64,000 nt of DNA, from positions 310,001-374,000 of the forward strand of contig JBAJFE010000037.1 in NCBI GenBank assembly GCA_037903355.1, written 5' to 3'. The notes beneath the pieces are model-generated. The model worked only from the letters and a program-made list of their open reading frames with translations, searched no databases and had not been told where the DNA came from. The translations under genes and the position numbers were made by a program. Source of the stretch: Trichuris trichiura (taxonomy: Eukaryota > Nematoda > Enoplea > Trichinellida > Trichuridae). Positions 1 through 12,939 of this stretch are shown in pieces (position 1 is the first letter of the stretch; each line of letters begins with the position of its first letter).

Positions 1-603
1 GTCGCGTCTGGGAGGAGCAGTTACTATACCGCTGATCCTGACGAGGCGAAACAAATTATTTTTAACAGGAATGATGATTCCAGTTATTCCTACGAAGGCA
101 AAATTTTCGTCATCTGGAAAACTGCGTAGTCACTTGAAAGTTACAAAGTATTTCGCTCACCTAATTCACGAATAAATGAGTGCAACTGTTAAAAAGATGG
201 CAGTCACTTACACGGCAGAAACCGCTTATTTGAACCGATAATTCTGCGAGGTACACATATACTGGTGTAGTTTAATGAATTATTTTTAAAAAGTGGCTCC
301 CAATCGCTGTTGGTCGAGCACGAGTTCGAGTAGACGATAGTCTAGCTGCCTGTTGCAAGTTATTTTCCTTCACTGTAGTTAATCGTTCTGGCCTTTCGGG
401 AAAAACGCTTTCACCGCTGCCTACTATTTACATTTACGTTTAGTCAGCATAGCGGTAATGGCTTTATAAAGTTTGGGCAACCTCGTTCATAATTTTTCTA
501 TCATTCGTCACGTTATGATTTCGCCATATAACTTGATAATCACGAAATGTACTGTATTTGATCGCCTCTTTTGATCGTTGAATCCTGGCTTAGCGAATGA
601 CAG
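1..603. other. 5' flank of the WASP gene
   Basis: No coding exon could be supported here. The segment is AT-rich and ends in ..gcgaatgacag directly before the WASP start codon. That is an AG acceptor-like end, so the first exon could be preceded by a 5' UTR intron or be trans-spliced. No TATA box or other promoter element stands out. Confidence 0.4.
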
Positions 604-3600
604 ATGGAGCACGTTCCTGGGCGTAAGAAATTCCCCCAAAATCACGTTTCGCTTTTGCTTACGCAGGAAGAAAATGAAACTCTCTTTCGCTGCCTTGGCG
701 AGAACAATTATGTAAGTGCGTTTAGTTGTTGGAGCTGAATGTTTTAGCTTAAGTTGGTGGTTTTGTTATCGTTAGCGATTATTTTTGCGCGTGTGTTATC
801 TCCAGTGCGGCCATTTTATTTGTAATTCAACTAGTTTATCTGTAATGGTCGTAAACACTTGTACACAAGCTGTGCTTCTCTTTGGATGTTTGAATATTCG
901 GTATGAATCGTGACTCGTATGAACTTTCGAGCAGTAGTCCCAAGTTGTCTGTACTTGAAATGTTCGAGTAGTGAGTTGGTTGCGTTTCAACAGTGTCTGT
1001 CCTCGGTTGTACATGTGGAAAACAGCTTGGTGACCGACTCTCTTAAGCAGATAAAAGCTAGTTTGTAAAATGCGAGCTTTTCCCAGAGTGCTTTCATCTC
1101 ATGAAAGTGTTAGCAAACGTGAGAGTGATGTTTTCGCTCTAACTGTTTGAAAATTTAAACGCTAAGCTTAGTTGCAGTGCTCCTGGTGACTTAACAAATC
1201 TTACTCTTACACGCTTGTTTTTGTGTTAAGGCTTTAAGTGAAAATTGATGCGCTTAATTAATTTTGCACTGTTTTTACCTCTCAGTTGACTTAACTCGAT
1301 TTATTTGCTATTCGTCATTGAACACTTGACGTAACATGTTGCAAATGCAATTGTTGCGTTTGATGTATGTATGACTTTCATTTGCAGCTAACGCTTGTTT
1401 TGGATTTGTTTCTTGAAGCTTATTTTGGAAAGCTAGGCTCTCAAGCATTTCCATTAATAGCAAAGCCGACATTAATGATTTACTCACTACTTGTGCAACA
1501 TACGTAGGGTAAGAAATCACATAGTTTCCGGGATCGAGCTTTTTTCATCGTTAGATTATCAGAGAGCTTTGCTGTAGTGGCTATTCAACGACTTATAAGT
1601 AAAGTGCCGAACATTCAAGCCAATATAACTCGCTTGTATAGCGCAATTTCGATATTATAGAATGGTTTTCTAATTTTGAATACTTTCAATACTTTTTGTC
1701 CTGCTAGAGTGTACTTGAGAGTGTAGTATTCAACCGACGACTTTAATTGGTAGTATTTGCTCTAATGATGTTAAGGTATTATGATGGCGAAAGTCTCGGT
1801 AGACCTGTTCAATAAAAGCAAAACCGTTTGGACCTTTCAAGTCAGCTGCAATTATTTATGAATGGATACTTTATTTTCTAGCTGGCCGCAATCAAAGCAT
1901 TGTTTAAGCTTTGTTAGTGCTTATATGTTTAGTTTGAATTCTTTGTTTTGCTGTTGAATTCGAGATTTGCTTTTTTTATAAGTACAGACTCTCGCGACCG
2001 CAGTTGTCCAGCTTTTCGCTGCCGAACCTCCATCCAGAGATCAATGGACGAAAAAGCACGTTGGTGTAGTATGTTTGGTAAAAGACTACTCAGCTCATGG
2101 TTACTTTCTAAGAATGTACGACATCACGGTATGTTAACAAATTTGATTTTTGAAATTTTACCCGTGCACCGTTCAGAACGGTTTCTTGTTGTGGGAACAG
2201 TTCATGTTTGACGAATTCTACTCGACTAGGTTATGCGACGAGTTGATCGCATTTGAAGGCGATGTAAGAGCATTTTCACCTTTGTAGTATGAAGTATGCG
2301 CTTGCAGAACTGCGTATACGGTTTAAATTTCTCGAGCACAGACGAGGCAACAGAGTTTAAACGTGCTCTTGACTTGAAGGTGCAAGCTTTGCAGAAAAGA
2401 ATTGCGAGAAGTATGTTCGAAAGTTTCGAAGCCTTCGTGGTGCCTTTACTTTGCTACTTTGCGTAGAGGTGGCGCAATCTCAAGTGTCATCGGCTTCAAC
2501 TTACGGCCGGTCTACAGCCTACACACCGAGATTTACCCCCGTGACAAATATGGGTGTTGTGATGCCTTCTAACTGCGGTTTTATCACTAAAACGAAACAA
2601 AAGGGTAGAAAACACAAGAAAAGAATAACGAAAGAAGAAATAGGCGAACCCACCAATTTCGAGTAGCGTTTTGTCAGGTTGGCATTTTGTTAATGTGCGC
2701 TGCTTTAGACATCGAGTTCATGTGGGATGGGATCCGGAAACTGGTTACGCTGGACATGCTGTAACAGACGAAAATGAGCCTGATATTCAAGCTATTCTTC
2801 GCATGGTCAATCTTCCTACGGATTTTAAGGAGGATAAAAAGGCGGTCTATTCGGTGATAAACCAATTTGGAGGAGTGGAAGCAGTAATGCGTGACCTGGA
2901 GCACGAACAACGAGTTAAAGCTACTCTAAATGCTCCATCGCCTCCGCCTTTACCGTCCAGAAGTCACGGAAGAACAAGAGAGGAACGCCAACCTAAGCCA
3001 TTGCAACCAGTAGCAACCCAACATGCTGTACAAAATAACGTAAGCAGAAGAGCTGAATGGGCGCCTACTCCTCCGCCGCCTCCTCCACCTCCATCCTCTT
3101 CGTTACGGATGTCTCCCCCACCCACGTACGTTGAAGCGACATCGTATGTGGCCACAACTGTGCGTGCTGAAAATGCTAATGATCAATCAGCGGTATCTTG
3201 CGCTCCTCCCCCTGCTCCTCCTCCACCGCCACCTATGGTTATGTTCCAAGCTGAAGAAACAACGCCTACCGTGCAAGCAAGTGATGCTCGTGCTGATTTG
3301 ATGGCCGAAATAAGGCGCGGTAAGACACTGAAGCGCGTGGACGTTGGCTCTACTCCACCTGCAGCAACGAAGAAGGAAATACAAAGTGACCGTGCGGAAC
3401 TTATGACTCAAATTGCTCAAGGCGTCAACCTAAAGCCAGTGAGCCCGTTCGTTCCTTATTATTTCATTTTGCAAAAATGGTAAACGCTTTAGGTGGATAA
3501 AGCCCAACCAAAGGCTGAACCCATTCCTGCCGCCGAAGAACTGCATGGAATTGCGGGAGCATTGGCTCGTGCTCTGTTGGAGCGTCGAAGTCAGATGACT

Positions 3601-3809
3601 GCTGCGGACGGTGCGCATTTAACGATCAGCAGTTTGGTTTAGTCATTGTTGCCATAAACTTGAATTTTTTCAATGCTCGAATTTGTCTTAAAACTTTGCC
3701 TCTTTCCTTTTTGTTCTCTTATTAGTTGCATGTAGGCTGTTTTCTTTTTGCAGAATCGTCGGAAGAGGAGGACGACGAGGAAGATGATGACGACGAATGG
3801 GATGACTAA
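604..3809 (+). CDS. wsp-1: Wiskott-Aldrich syndrome protein (WASP/N-WASP) homologue, complete, 8 exons
   Basis: WASP-family activator of the Arp2/3 complex: it binds Cdc42 and G-actin and drives branched actin assembly at membranes. Exons: 604-711, 1988-2128, 2177-2263, 2308-2410, 2467-2662, 2709-3438, 3493-3610, 3754-3809; all phases match and every intron is GT..AG (intron 1 is 1276 nt, the others 44-143 nt). The protein is 512 aa. The WH1/EVH1 domain covers about residues 15-145 (TLATAVVQLF, VCLVKDYSAHGYFLRMYDI, LLWEQ). A basic stretch (KGRKHKKRITKEEIG) leads into the GBD/CRIB at about 205-226 (NFEHRVHVGWDPETGY). Proline runs fill about 265-400. Two WH2 motifs follow (about 404-422 ADLMAEIRRGKTLKRV; 439-455 RAELMTQIAQGVNLKPV). 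The central helix (GIAGALARALLERR) and a D/E tail ending DDEWDD complete the VCA module. Two WH2 motifs are as in N-WASP, where WASP has one. The ATG at 604 is the first one that continues into WH1. An ATTAAA at 3913-3918 may be the poly(A) signal. Confidence 0.95.
712..1987 (+). other. Large first intron of the WASP gene
   Basis: This 1276-nt intron (gtaagt..tacag) is far longer than the other introns of the gene. No repeat or nested gene is evident in it. Its size and position would suit an enhancer or an alternative promoter, but that is inference. Confidence 0.8.
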
Positions 3810-4027
3810 AAGAAAATATGGGAACTGTGCTATGGTAGAAAAAGTGGTATCGTCCTGGGTGCATTCATGCTTAAATTTTAATCGTCATTCATTTTTCATC
3901 TGCCGATTTCGCATTAAAGTCGCCAGTGAACTTTTCGCATAAGTTTATGTACAGCGTACGAGTTTCGCTTTTTTAAAAATTATTTACCTTGTTCTAAAAG
4001 TTCTTGTTAACCTTTGTATCGTTAGCA
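3810..4027 (+). promoter_or_regulatory. Intercistronic region WASP-SUCLG2 with possible trans-splice acceptor
   Basis: Only 218 bp separate the WASP stop from the next ATG. It holds ATTAAA (3913-3918) and, just upstream of the second gene, a T-rich run ending tatcgttag two bases before the ATG, which looks like a 3' splice site. In nematodes this pattern marks downstream operon genes that receive a spliced leader. Alternatively it is simply a short promoter. Confidence 0.4.
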
Positions 4028-5696
4028 ATGAGCATTATCGGTGATCAGCTGAAAAGCTTTCTGCGCACGGGACCATTGTCAATGAAAGCTCTGAATAGAT
4101 TATTGTTTGCCAGCAACACCCTGTCTCGGCGTAGTTTGCATCTCCAGGAATTTAATAGCAAAAGGCTGTTGAAACAGCACGGTCTCACTGTTCAACGTTT
4201 TGTGGTCATTGATTCAATTGACCAGATGGTCACTCGTCTTAAAGACCTTAGTAAGTAATGCGCGAATGAATTTGCTTAGGGTAATACCTTTTTTTGAACA
4301 CGTTAGCCGCAAATGAATACGTGGTCAAAGCGCAGATTTTGGCTGGTGGTCGTGGAAAGGGTTTGTTTTCCAACGGTCTTCAGGGCGGCGTTCATCTGGC
4401 TAAGCGGTACGGCTGTAGTTAAAAAATGGTCTGCCGCACTGCCGTTGTTTGCTGCAGGCTTGAAGAGGTGACTTCTCTTGTCAGTAGGATGCTTGATAGT
4501 CGTCTTGTTACCAAACAAACGGGCCCTGATGGTGTTTTAGTCAACCAGGTCGACATTAGCGTTTGTTCGGGCGCGTTGAAGTAACCATAATTGGAGTTTT
4601 GTAGGTTATGGTAGCCGAATCGGTCCCTATTGTTCGCGAAACCTACTTAGCCATTCTGTTGGATCGGTCTTTCGATGGTCCCGTGATAATTTCAAGCCCG
4701 TCTGGTGGTATGGATATAGAAGAAGTGGCAAGAAAATATCCAGAGAAAATATTGAAGCTTCCCGTTGACATGGATGTAGGTTTGAGAAAGACTGACGCAG
4801 AGCGCATTGCAAAATTTCTTGGTTTCTCGGAGGCTGCTTATGCAAAGGTTGTATGATATGGTAAATTTATTTCCGTGCTACACTGGCAACGCTTTGTTGT
4901 TAGGCTGTCGAACAGATGTTGCTCCTTTACGACTTTTTCGCCCAACGGGATGCAGTGTTAGTCGAAGTAAATCCTTTTTGCGAAACTGAAGGTCACGAAG
5001 GTAGGCATTTGGCTTGGAGAATTGGGTAGGGAAAAAGTTCAATTTCTGATAGTCTATTTGGTCGACGCCAAGTTACAGTTCGACGACAGCGCTAGCTTTC
5101 GGCAAAAGGAGGTATTTGCAATGCATGATATCAGTGGAGATGATCCATACGAGCGCGAAGCAGCTAAAAACAATCTAAATTTTGTCACTTTGGATGGCAA
5201 CATTGGCTGTTTGGTCAATGGCGCAGGTTTGGCAATGGCAACAATGGACCTAATTAAGCTTCACGGCGGTGATCCAGCCAATTTCCTTGACATTGGTGGC
5301 AGCGTCGTTGAGGAGCAAGTCCAAATTGCATTCGATCTCATCTGTTCAAATCACAAAGTTGGCGTCTTCTATTCACCGTTCGTACATTTATATGTCCCTT
5401 TTAGGTGAAAGTTATTTTGGTGAACGTGTTTGGTGGTATTGTCAATTGTGAAATCATTGCCAAAGGACTTCTTGCTGTGATCAATAAGCTACCAGAAAAT
5501 GTCCAGGTTGTCGTACGCTTGGAAGGTAGTGTCCGTCAAAGTGAAAGTGACCATTTTCTCTTACGTTTTCCACACAGGGACAAATGTGTCCAGGGCGATG
5601 GAAGTATTGAAAAGTAGTCGATCACCCCTCCTTCTTGCAAGCAATATGGACGATGGTGTGCGGTTAGCTGTACGAGCGGCCAGTACTTCCGCTTGA
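4028..5696 (+). CDS. SUCLG2: Succinyl-CoA ligase (GDP-forming) subunit beta, mitochondrial, complete, 8 exons
   Basis: Beta subunit of the mitochondrial TCA enzyme converting succinyl-CoA + GDP + Pi to succinate + CoA + GTP, working as a heterodimer with the alpha subunit. Exons: 4028-4250, 4307-4406, 4458-4548, 4605-4847, 4904-5000, 5053-5357, 5405-5525, 5578-5696; phases agree throughout and give 432 aa, the usual family length. Residues 1 to about 38 are Arg/Leu/Ser-rich, as in a transit peptide. The ATP-grasp region starts at [17 protein letters not shown] and has [14 protein letters not shown]; the ligase domain has [36 protein letters not shown] and [17 protein letters not shown] and RLEGTNV are like the GDP-type subunit; the ADP-type has FGGIMRC and [24 protein letters not shown] is shared with the ADP type, so nucleotide choice is likely but not certain. 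Exons 4 and 6 end at weaker donors (gttgta, gttggc). No AATAAA is visible downstream. Confidence 0.95.
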
Positions 5697-7229
5697 TTCC
5701 GGTGTTGTAAAACCTTCAGGTTTTTAATAGGATAATATTGTATTTATCGTAAGCTTCAGATTGCCACATGTCAGTTGGTGTTTTACTTTCGCGGCTTATA
5801 GGATTCTACTTTTTATGGCAAAGTTGCATATTTCAGCCTTGATTAACTGCACCATGCTTTTCAAATTTTGTGCACTTTCAGTTTCACTCGTGGACATCAA
5901 ATTGATTGCTTAATGCTGAAATGTTGACTTGACGGTGAAGACCAGCATGCGGCGGGGCGATAGAACTGTCTGCATTTGCGGTAATATTCAGTGTTACTGC
6001 TTGAAGTGCAGCTGATTGCGCGGTATGGTGGGCAGTTCCTTTGGACTTCTGGGTAGATCTCTTCTATTGGTTAAACTTCACTGATCGTTTTTAGTCATGT
6101 CAGTAATGTTGTGAGATAAGAATTATAAATGGGTTTTGAAAACGTGGGTTCTTAGTATAGGACAATATTACACGTAGGTTATAGAATTTTAAAGTTACGG
6201 TATTGTGCCATTTTTTAATCAGCAAAATTTTCATGCCCTGAATTTTCGGTTTAGCCTTCAGCTCGTCTGCAGCGGATAGGCAGGAAGAATGACTGAATTG
6301 GCAATGAAGTTATTGTTGATCAAATATTTGTTTCTAAAGTTTATCTGAGTGCTTTACAATGTGATGTGGATCGAAAATGGTTTCGCGAACTTCCTGTGGG
6401 CAGCTGCTATGGTTTCTGTAGTATTATCCAATTGCTCTAATCGGGAATGTCTATGCTGTATAGACAAATACCACATTAGCGGTGTGTGAAAGGTATCTGG
6501 GAGGCCTTGAAGTCACAGGTTAAAGCATTTGACGATTTCAACTCATTCTGCAGTTGATGAAGTGGGGAGCGACAGGATATTAAGGCATAGAAACGAGCTG
6601 CAATTAGACCTAAATGATGGGGATATCTACTAGTTCAACAGCATGGATACCGATTAAGGATCTGATTGAATTGGAGGAAGAAAAGGGTAGGAGCTGTGGC
6701 AAAGGGAAAAAACTGAATGACCTGTCGACGATACGACTCCCAATAGTTTACAGAGTATCTTGACTTGCCTGTGAAAAGTATTAATTCAGAAGACGTTTGC
6801 AGTTTGTTTCCGCGACTCGTTTGCTGCAGCGTATCTGAAAGTCAAGTTTTTAGCGTCTTCACGCAAGCATTCTGTTTGATTAAGCGTTGCAGATTAACAA
6901 CTTTGTTATCGGGTATTTTCAGTATTCTATGATTCATATTAAGTGTATGGCAATGGAATTGTTGCTCACTACAACATTCTTCGTTGTGCCTTTTCTTTTG
7001 TGCATTAGGTGCTTCATTCTTCTTGTTTTACCCTTTGACCTGCTTGTGAGGGCATAAGTATGTCAGTTTTTGCTCTTTTTCCATTTTCCCAAAAAACCTT
7101 CAAGTTGTCACCAAAATTAACAGAAAGAAATGTCCGCGAACGAAACCTACTGAAATTCTTAATACACTGTTGCCTTCTTGGGCTAATATAATCAGGATCG
7201 TCTTAGGTTTTTCTAAAACTATCGCGAGA
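5697..7229. other. Intergenic, no gene recognised
   Basis: This follows the SUCLG2 stop. No open frame of note, no splice-linked exon set and no clear tandem repeat were found. The right edge meets the first copy of a duplicated segment. Confidence 0.5.
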
Positions 7230-8267
7230 AAACCAATTGCTATAACGGTGCGGAGACTGGGGCACGCACAACATTCCCATAATTCAGCTCGCTGACCTAT
7301 AAGTGAAAATTGGGGATCAAAACACGGTAGAGAAGACGGCAGAGAGGTGACGCAAAGGAGTTCCAGATTCGACGAGGAAGCCTTCCGGTGACGTTTGAGC
7401 CCTTCAATTTATTTCGTTCTCGTAGCAAATAACCTCGAAGAGAATGTCGACCGATAGAGTGTGAATTAGGCGGGAGAGTACAATGTTTTCAGCGTATAGG
7501 GACAAAAGGGTTGGTTTTGTCTTGCTACAATTGGTTAGAGTACGAACTTATAACCATTCTTTACGTTTCCATTTTTCTCATTGACTGATTGTTCAGATTA
7601 TTCACTCTGTAGCTGAGACTCTAATCGTTTTCATGTTCAATGTGATTCTCCAAGTGCTATAGAACAGCGCAATTTTACGATGCAATTCTTTCCGCACAGC
7701 AGAATTTTCTTATCAGCGTTTATGATTTTCAAAAACAGCAATAATGAAGGATCATCGTTGTGTTCTTTATTGGCCGCATCGGTTCAATAATTCTTGCAGA
7801 CTGAATTTTTGTTTATCACGTCGTCCCTGGTAAACGTTCTTCGTAATTGTATGTATGTAATTTTTTGCTAAACTATTCAATGTACTAAACCGGAGTGATA
7901 TTGCTCCTCAGGTGAGTAAATTTTGAACCAGATTAAGTGCTTCTTATGTTCTTTGAATCGCTAGCTTATGTTTAGCCTAGTTTCTTCTGCATAAAGGCCC
8001 GAGCAGGTGCATTCAGTTTCGTACATACTGCCTTGACGTTTGTCTTCTGGAACTAAGAGTTTGCCGTTTTAGAATAATGGAAGATTCTAAACTTCAACTG
8101 ACATTTAGGAAACTTTTCCAATTGTTTCATCTTTCCCCCTAATCTAACGATATCCCGAAGGATCAGTTACGGTTTTGGTGTTCATTCCGCTGTTTCCTAT
8201 CAGTGATAGTTTGTGTGAGATTTGTAGAAAATCTGACTTCTTGGATCGTCTTTCAAAGATCATTTAG
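7230..8267. repeat. Dispersed ~1.05-kb repeat, copy A
   Basis: Closely similar to 14290-15323 in the same orientation. Shared landmarks include aataacctcgaagagaatg, tgtgaattaggcgggagag, ttctttccgcacagcagaat and gatcgtctttcaaagatcat. A shorter stretch (about 8007-8313) also matches 13660-14000. The copies have no long open frame and no obvious terminal repeats, so the element type is unknown. Confidence 0.85.
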
Positions 8268-8569
8268 TTCCTCGGGAATGAATTCATTCTCGTCTATTAG
8301 CTTTGCGCTGATGTTTCATGTATGTTGTTTGTAATAACATGGGAAAATCAGCTATTCGTTTGAATTATAGGCTCTGCGTATACCTTCGTTTATAACCAGA
8401 CTCTGAGCGCCTTTTCTTGCATGGATAGGGCTCTTATTTAACTGATAAAAGCCTCGTTCAGCTTCTTTTACTTTTTCATTGAGAAGGTATTGTTATGCGT
8501 AGTAAATGTTAGGCAACGATCTCCTGTCTCCAGGGTCTATGTAGAATCTACATCATCCAGCTGCGGAGG

Positions 8570-11190
8570 GCACGGGGAAGAAATCGCAAGAAGTTCGAAA
8601 CATAAAAGTCAAACAGTTCGTTTACATAGCATTAAAACCTGCGCATATTTTACGAAATCTTAAACATTCCTGTACTGTTTTGTTTACTGTTTTGCATTGC
8701 AAATGCAAGGAAAAAGCTTGCTCTCGTCAATGGCTAAGGAAGATTTATTTTACATAGCTGCAGAACACAGAAGGAAATAAGGACCAGCAGTTCAATGTCA
8801 CAAACCACCACGGTCGGTTTTAATAGCATTAAAACTTGCGTATACTTTACGAAATCTTGACTAATTACTGTACTAATTCGTTTGGTTTCTTTTTATCGCA
8901 CGTTTGTTTTTATGCCTTGCAGTTGCTAAAGAATGGTCTACTCTCTTCAGCAGCTACGGTAAATTTATTTTACGTAGTCGGCGAAGGCAGCAGCAAGCAA
9001 CGACAGAAACCTCAATGTACGGTTGGTTTAAATAGCATTTAAACTTGCGCACTTTTTATGAAATCTTAAATGCTTACTGTACTACATCGTTTTTTTCTTT
9101 TCACGGCACGTTTATTTTTATGAATTGTAACTCCTAGCGAAGGATTTCTTGACTTCAGTAGCTAAGTGAAATTTATTTTATGTAGACGCTGAGGGCAGGA
9201 GCAACAACAAGAAGTCAAAAATTTAATACCTGCGGGTTAGTCTAAATAGCCTTAAAACGTGCGTGTGCTTTATCAAATCCTACATGTTCACTGTAGTACT
9301 TAATTTGTTCTCTTTTTATTGTACGTTTAGTATTATGCGCTGTAATTGCTAGGGAAGGGTTTTCTGTCTTTAATAGATAAGAAAAATTTGCCTCGTGTAG
9401 CTGCTGAAAGCAGATGGAAGCGACACCGATAATCTCAACGTCTAAGTCATGCATGCTTTGTTAAACTAGCAGACGACCTGCGTACACTTTATAAATCTTA
9501 AATCCCTACTGTACCACTTGGTCTAGTTTTCCTTAGTTGTACGTTCGTTGTTTCGCGTTGTGGTTGTTATGGGACAGTTTCCTTTCTTCGGTAGTCAAGT
9601 GAAATTTATTTTATGTGGCCAGCGAAGGCAGGAGAAAGCGAAGACAAGAAGTTCAAAGTTTAAAGCCGGCGAAGTTGATTTAAGTTGCATTAAAGCTTGC
9701 AAAAGCTTCCTGAAAACGTAAATCTTTACCACTTCGTTTAGTTTCTTTTTATGGCACGCTTCTGCTTATGCGTTGTAGGTCCTAGGGAACGGTTTCCTCT
9801 TTTTGAATGGCTATAAATTAATGTTGCATAGCTGCTGAAGGCTGCAGGAAGCACTGGAAAAAAGCTGAAAGTCTAAGTCCCTCACGATTTGTTAAAGTAG
9901 CAAGAAAACCTGCGTTTACTTCATAAAATTTTAAATGTTTACTGTACTACTTCGTTTGATTTCATTTTATTGCGTGTTTGCTGTTATGTCTTGTAATCGC
10001 TAGGAGAAAATTTTCTCTTTTCAGTAGCTAAGGAAAATTTATTTCATACAGCTGCTGAAAGCAGGTAGAAGCAACGAGCAAAAATTCAATGTCGTAAGCC
10101 AGCCAGCACAGTTGGTCCGAATAGCATTTAAACTTTTACATACATCATGAAATCTTAAACGTTTACGGTACTACTTCGCCTGGGTTTTTTGCGGTAGGCA
10201 TGTTATTATATATTGTAATTGCTAAGAAAAGATTTCCCACTCCAGTGGCTAAAGAAAATTTATTTTATAATGCCGCGGAAGGCAGGAAGAAAGAATGACA
10301 AGAAGTTCAAAATTCAAATCCGGCACGGTTTGTTCACGCAGCAGGAAAACATACGTACATTTAAAGCAACCTGAAATATTTACTATACAACTTCGTTTTG
10401 TTTCCTTTTGCGGCACGTTTATTGTTATGCATTTTAATTGCTTCGGAAAAGTTTTTTCTTTTTAGTGGCTAAGCAATTTTCTTTTGTGTGGACGGTGAAG
10501 GCACGAGGAAGCAATGACAAAAAGTTCAAAGTCTAACGCAGGTACGGTTGATTTAAATGGCATTACAACATGCGTTTCTTTTATTAAGTCTTAACTGACG
10601 ACTGTACTACTTCGTTTGGTTTTTTATCATAAATTTCTTGTTATATGTTTTAATTTCTAGGGAAAGTTTTATTTTTTCCAGTGGCTAAGCAAAATCTATG
10701 TTATGTCAGCCCAAGAAGTAGGAGAAAGCAACGACAAGAATTTCAAGGTCTAAGTCCCATAGGGTTAGTTTATGTATCACTGAGCTTGCGTACACTTTAA
10801 AAAATCTTAAGTACTTACTGTACTACTTCATTTAGTTTCTTTTTATGGCACTTTTATTGTTACGAGTTGTAACTGCTTGAGAACAATTTCCTCTCTTCAG
10901 TAAATAACGAAATCGACTTAATGTAATCTTTGTAAGCAGCAGAATGCAATGACAAGAAACTCAAAGCTTAAAACGCGCTCGATGGATTTAAATAGCATTA
11001 CAACTTGCGTATAATTTATGAAATCTTAAATATTTCTATACTATTTTGTTTATTGTTATGCGTTGTAACTGCTAGGAAAAGGTTTCCTCTCTTCAGTGGC
11101 GAAGGAAAATTTATTTTATGTAGCTGCTGAGGGCAAGAAGAAGCAATGACGAAAATTTCATTGTCTTAAAGCTGACATGTACAAAACTAA
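8570..11190. repeat. Degenerate ~216-bp tandem satellite, about 12 copies
   Basis: Successive units start with an acttgcgtatactttacgaa-like phrase near 8634, 8830, 9046, 9254, 9474, 9690, 9906, 10129, 10345, 10564, 10780 and 10998, giving spacings of 196-223 bp. Each unit continues with tactgtactacttcgtttg, then a (t)ttcagtagctaagg-like block, aaatttattttatgtagctg, and an A/G-rich tail (gaaggcaggaagaagcaacg, acaagaagttcaaa). Divergence between units is high, so the array is old or weakly homogenised. No unit is coding. Confidence 0.9.
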
Positions 11191-12930
11191 GGCAACGTCG
11201 ATTTCGTCAGTGCTAATATCATGGTGTTTTGAGTAAAGCTGTATCATATCATTTTCAGTGACACTTTTTCAGAGAAGTTATGGGAAGCCAGCTTGACTAG
11301 TGAACAAGCTGAAGAAGCGAAGCAGATAGAGTATTTATTGCATGCGACAAGAACTGATACCTTAAACGACAAAGGTCACAAGTGAATTATTGACTGTATC
11401 GTTTCAAACCTTTAAAAATCGAACAGTTGTGCTTAGAGCCTTCTTTCCGGTTAATTCTTTATCCTTAATGATCGAACTGGAAGCCAAGGGGACCTCGGTA
11501 CGACGCGTAAGGTATCTTTGCAGCTTAACTTTGCTATTGAAGTTGAAGGTGTCAACTTGAAGGCGCAGTCACCAACTGCTGTTTTACTTAAATACGTTTT
11601 TTTTGCAAGTTGTTCTTTAATCAACCTGACTTAATCGACGTTACGTTACTTGTATCAACTACGTTCATATTTACGCAATGCAAGAGTTGTGCGGCATTGA
11701 GGCTGCTGCAAGTTTTTTGTTCAGCTTTCTCTTTTGCAAAATGCTTCAAAAGCGACGAATAACTAATTGTTCCTATTAAGGAAATGAAGTCTGTTTTTGC
11801 CCGTTAGAGTGTAGATGTTTATTGAGGCATCTGCCTCTATTTATTGGCTATATGATCCATACCGGCATGTTTCAACCCTTTAACAGAACTTACGTGTACG
11901 CCTCGACATCTCCGTTACAAGAAATGACATTTGAAACCACTATGGCATACATGAAAAACGCAATACTCAATAGCATTTTGATGTGCACCTCTGCAACAGC
12001 TATTGTTTAAAATTGTGCATTATGGATAGCGAAGAGATCTTAAATATGTTTTCTCCAGGATTGTTCGTTGGTCTATAGACTCTCATTGGTACTGGATGCT
12101 TTGATATTCTGCATCTGTTGCATTAGATAGTGTTGGAATCTTGACGTAAACCCGTCGATGGCAACGTTTGTAGGCGTGATCCAATTGATCAGACGTTATC
12201 TGCAGGGAACAGCAAAACCTGTTTAGCAGGACTATTTGACGCTACACTACATTTAATGAGCTCCCATTGCGCAGAAAACTTGCGAAGGTGAACGCGTCGC
12301 TTTTCAATGATGTTTTCCGAAACCACTATTGCGACCACGACATTACTTTTTCCGCTTCTTAGTCTTTGTCAGTTTTTTGCTTTATTACTCCGTCCAAGTT
12401 TTCTGCATAGCTTTTGGGGCGGAAGAAAACTCACAGCCGTCAGGTTAAAGCTACTTTTAAGTTCTCCTCTGCTCCTACATTCAGATCAAGCTGAAAATAA
12501 AAACAGCGGAACGTTTGCGTACGTTTAAAGCGGTAAAGGTGACTGTCCTTCACCTGTATGAGTGGAATGAAAAAAAAACAGCTTAGTTAGGGTTATGTAG
12601 CGTTCAAGCATTGTTTACGCGGAAAAGATATCAAGAATTGAGCAAGTCGTAAAACGGAGAATATGGAATCGTTTCTCGAATGTCGGCGAGAAAGCTGATG
12701 AGTGAGCAGTGGATGAAAACATGAAATATCAGTTTTTCAGCTAAAGAACCCTCAACTTTGCAACTTTCAATATTTTAAAATCTCAAAATACGGTTAGGTT
12801 GTCGATAACTGAACCTGCATACTCTTCTAATCGGTATTTGGTTTTGGTCGCGGTGCATCCAGACGAAGAATCGGTAATTCAACGCAAGCTGTCTCATGTT
12901 GTATCAAGGTAAGATTTACATTGGTAGTAG
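11191..12930. other. Intergenic, no gene recognised
   Basis: Short chance open frames only (62 codons at 11822-12010, 73 at 12307-12528), with neither recognisable content nor matched splice sites. No repeat is apparent. Confidence 0.45.
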
Positions 12931-12939
12931 CTGTGCGTC

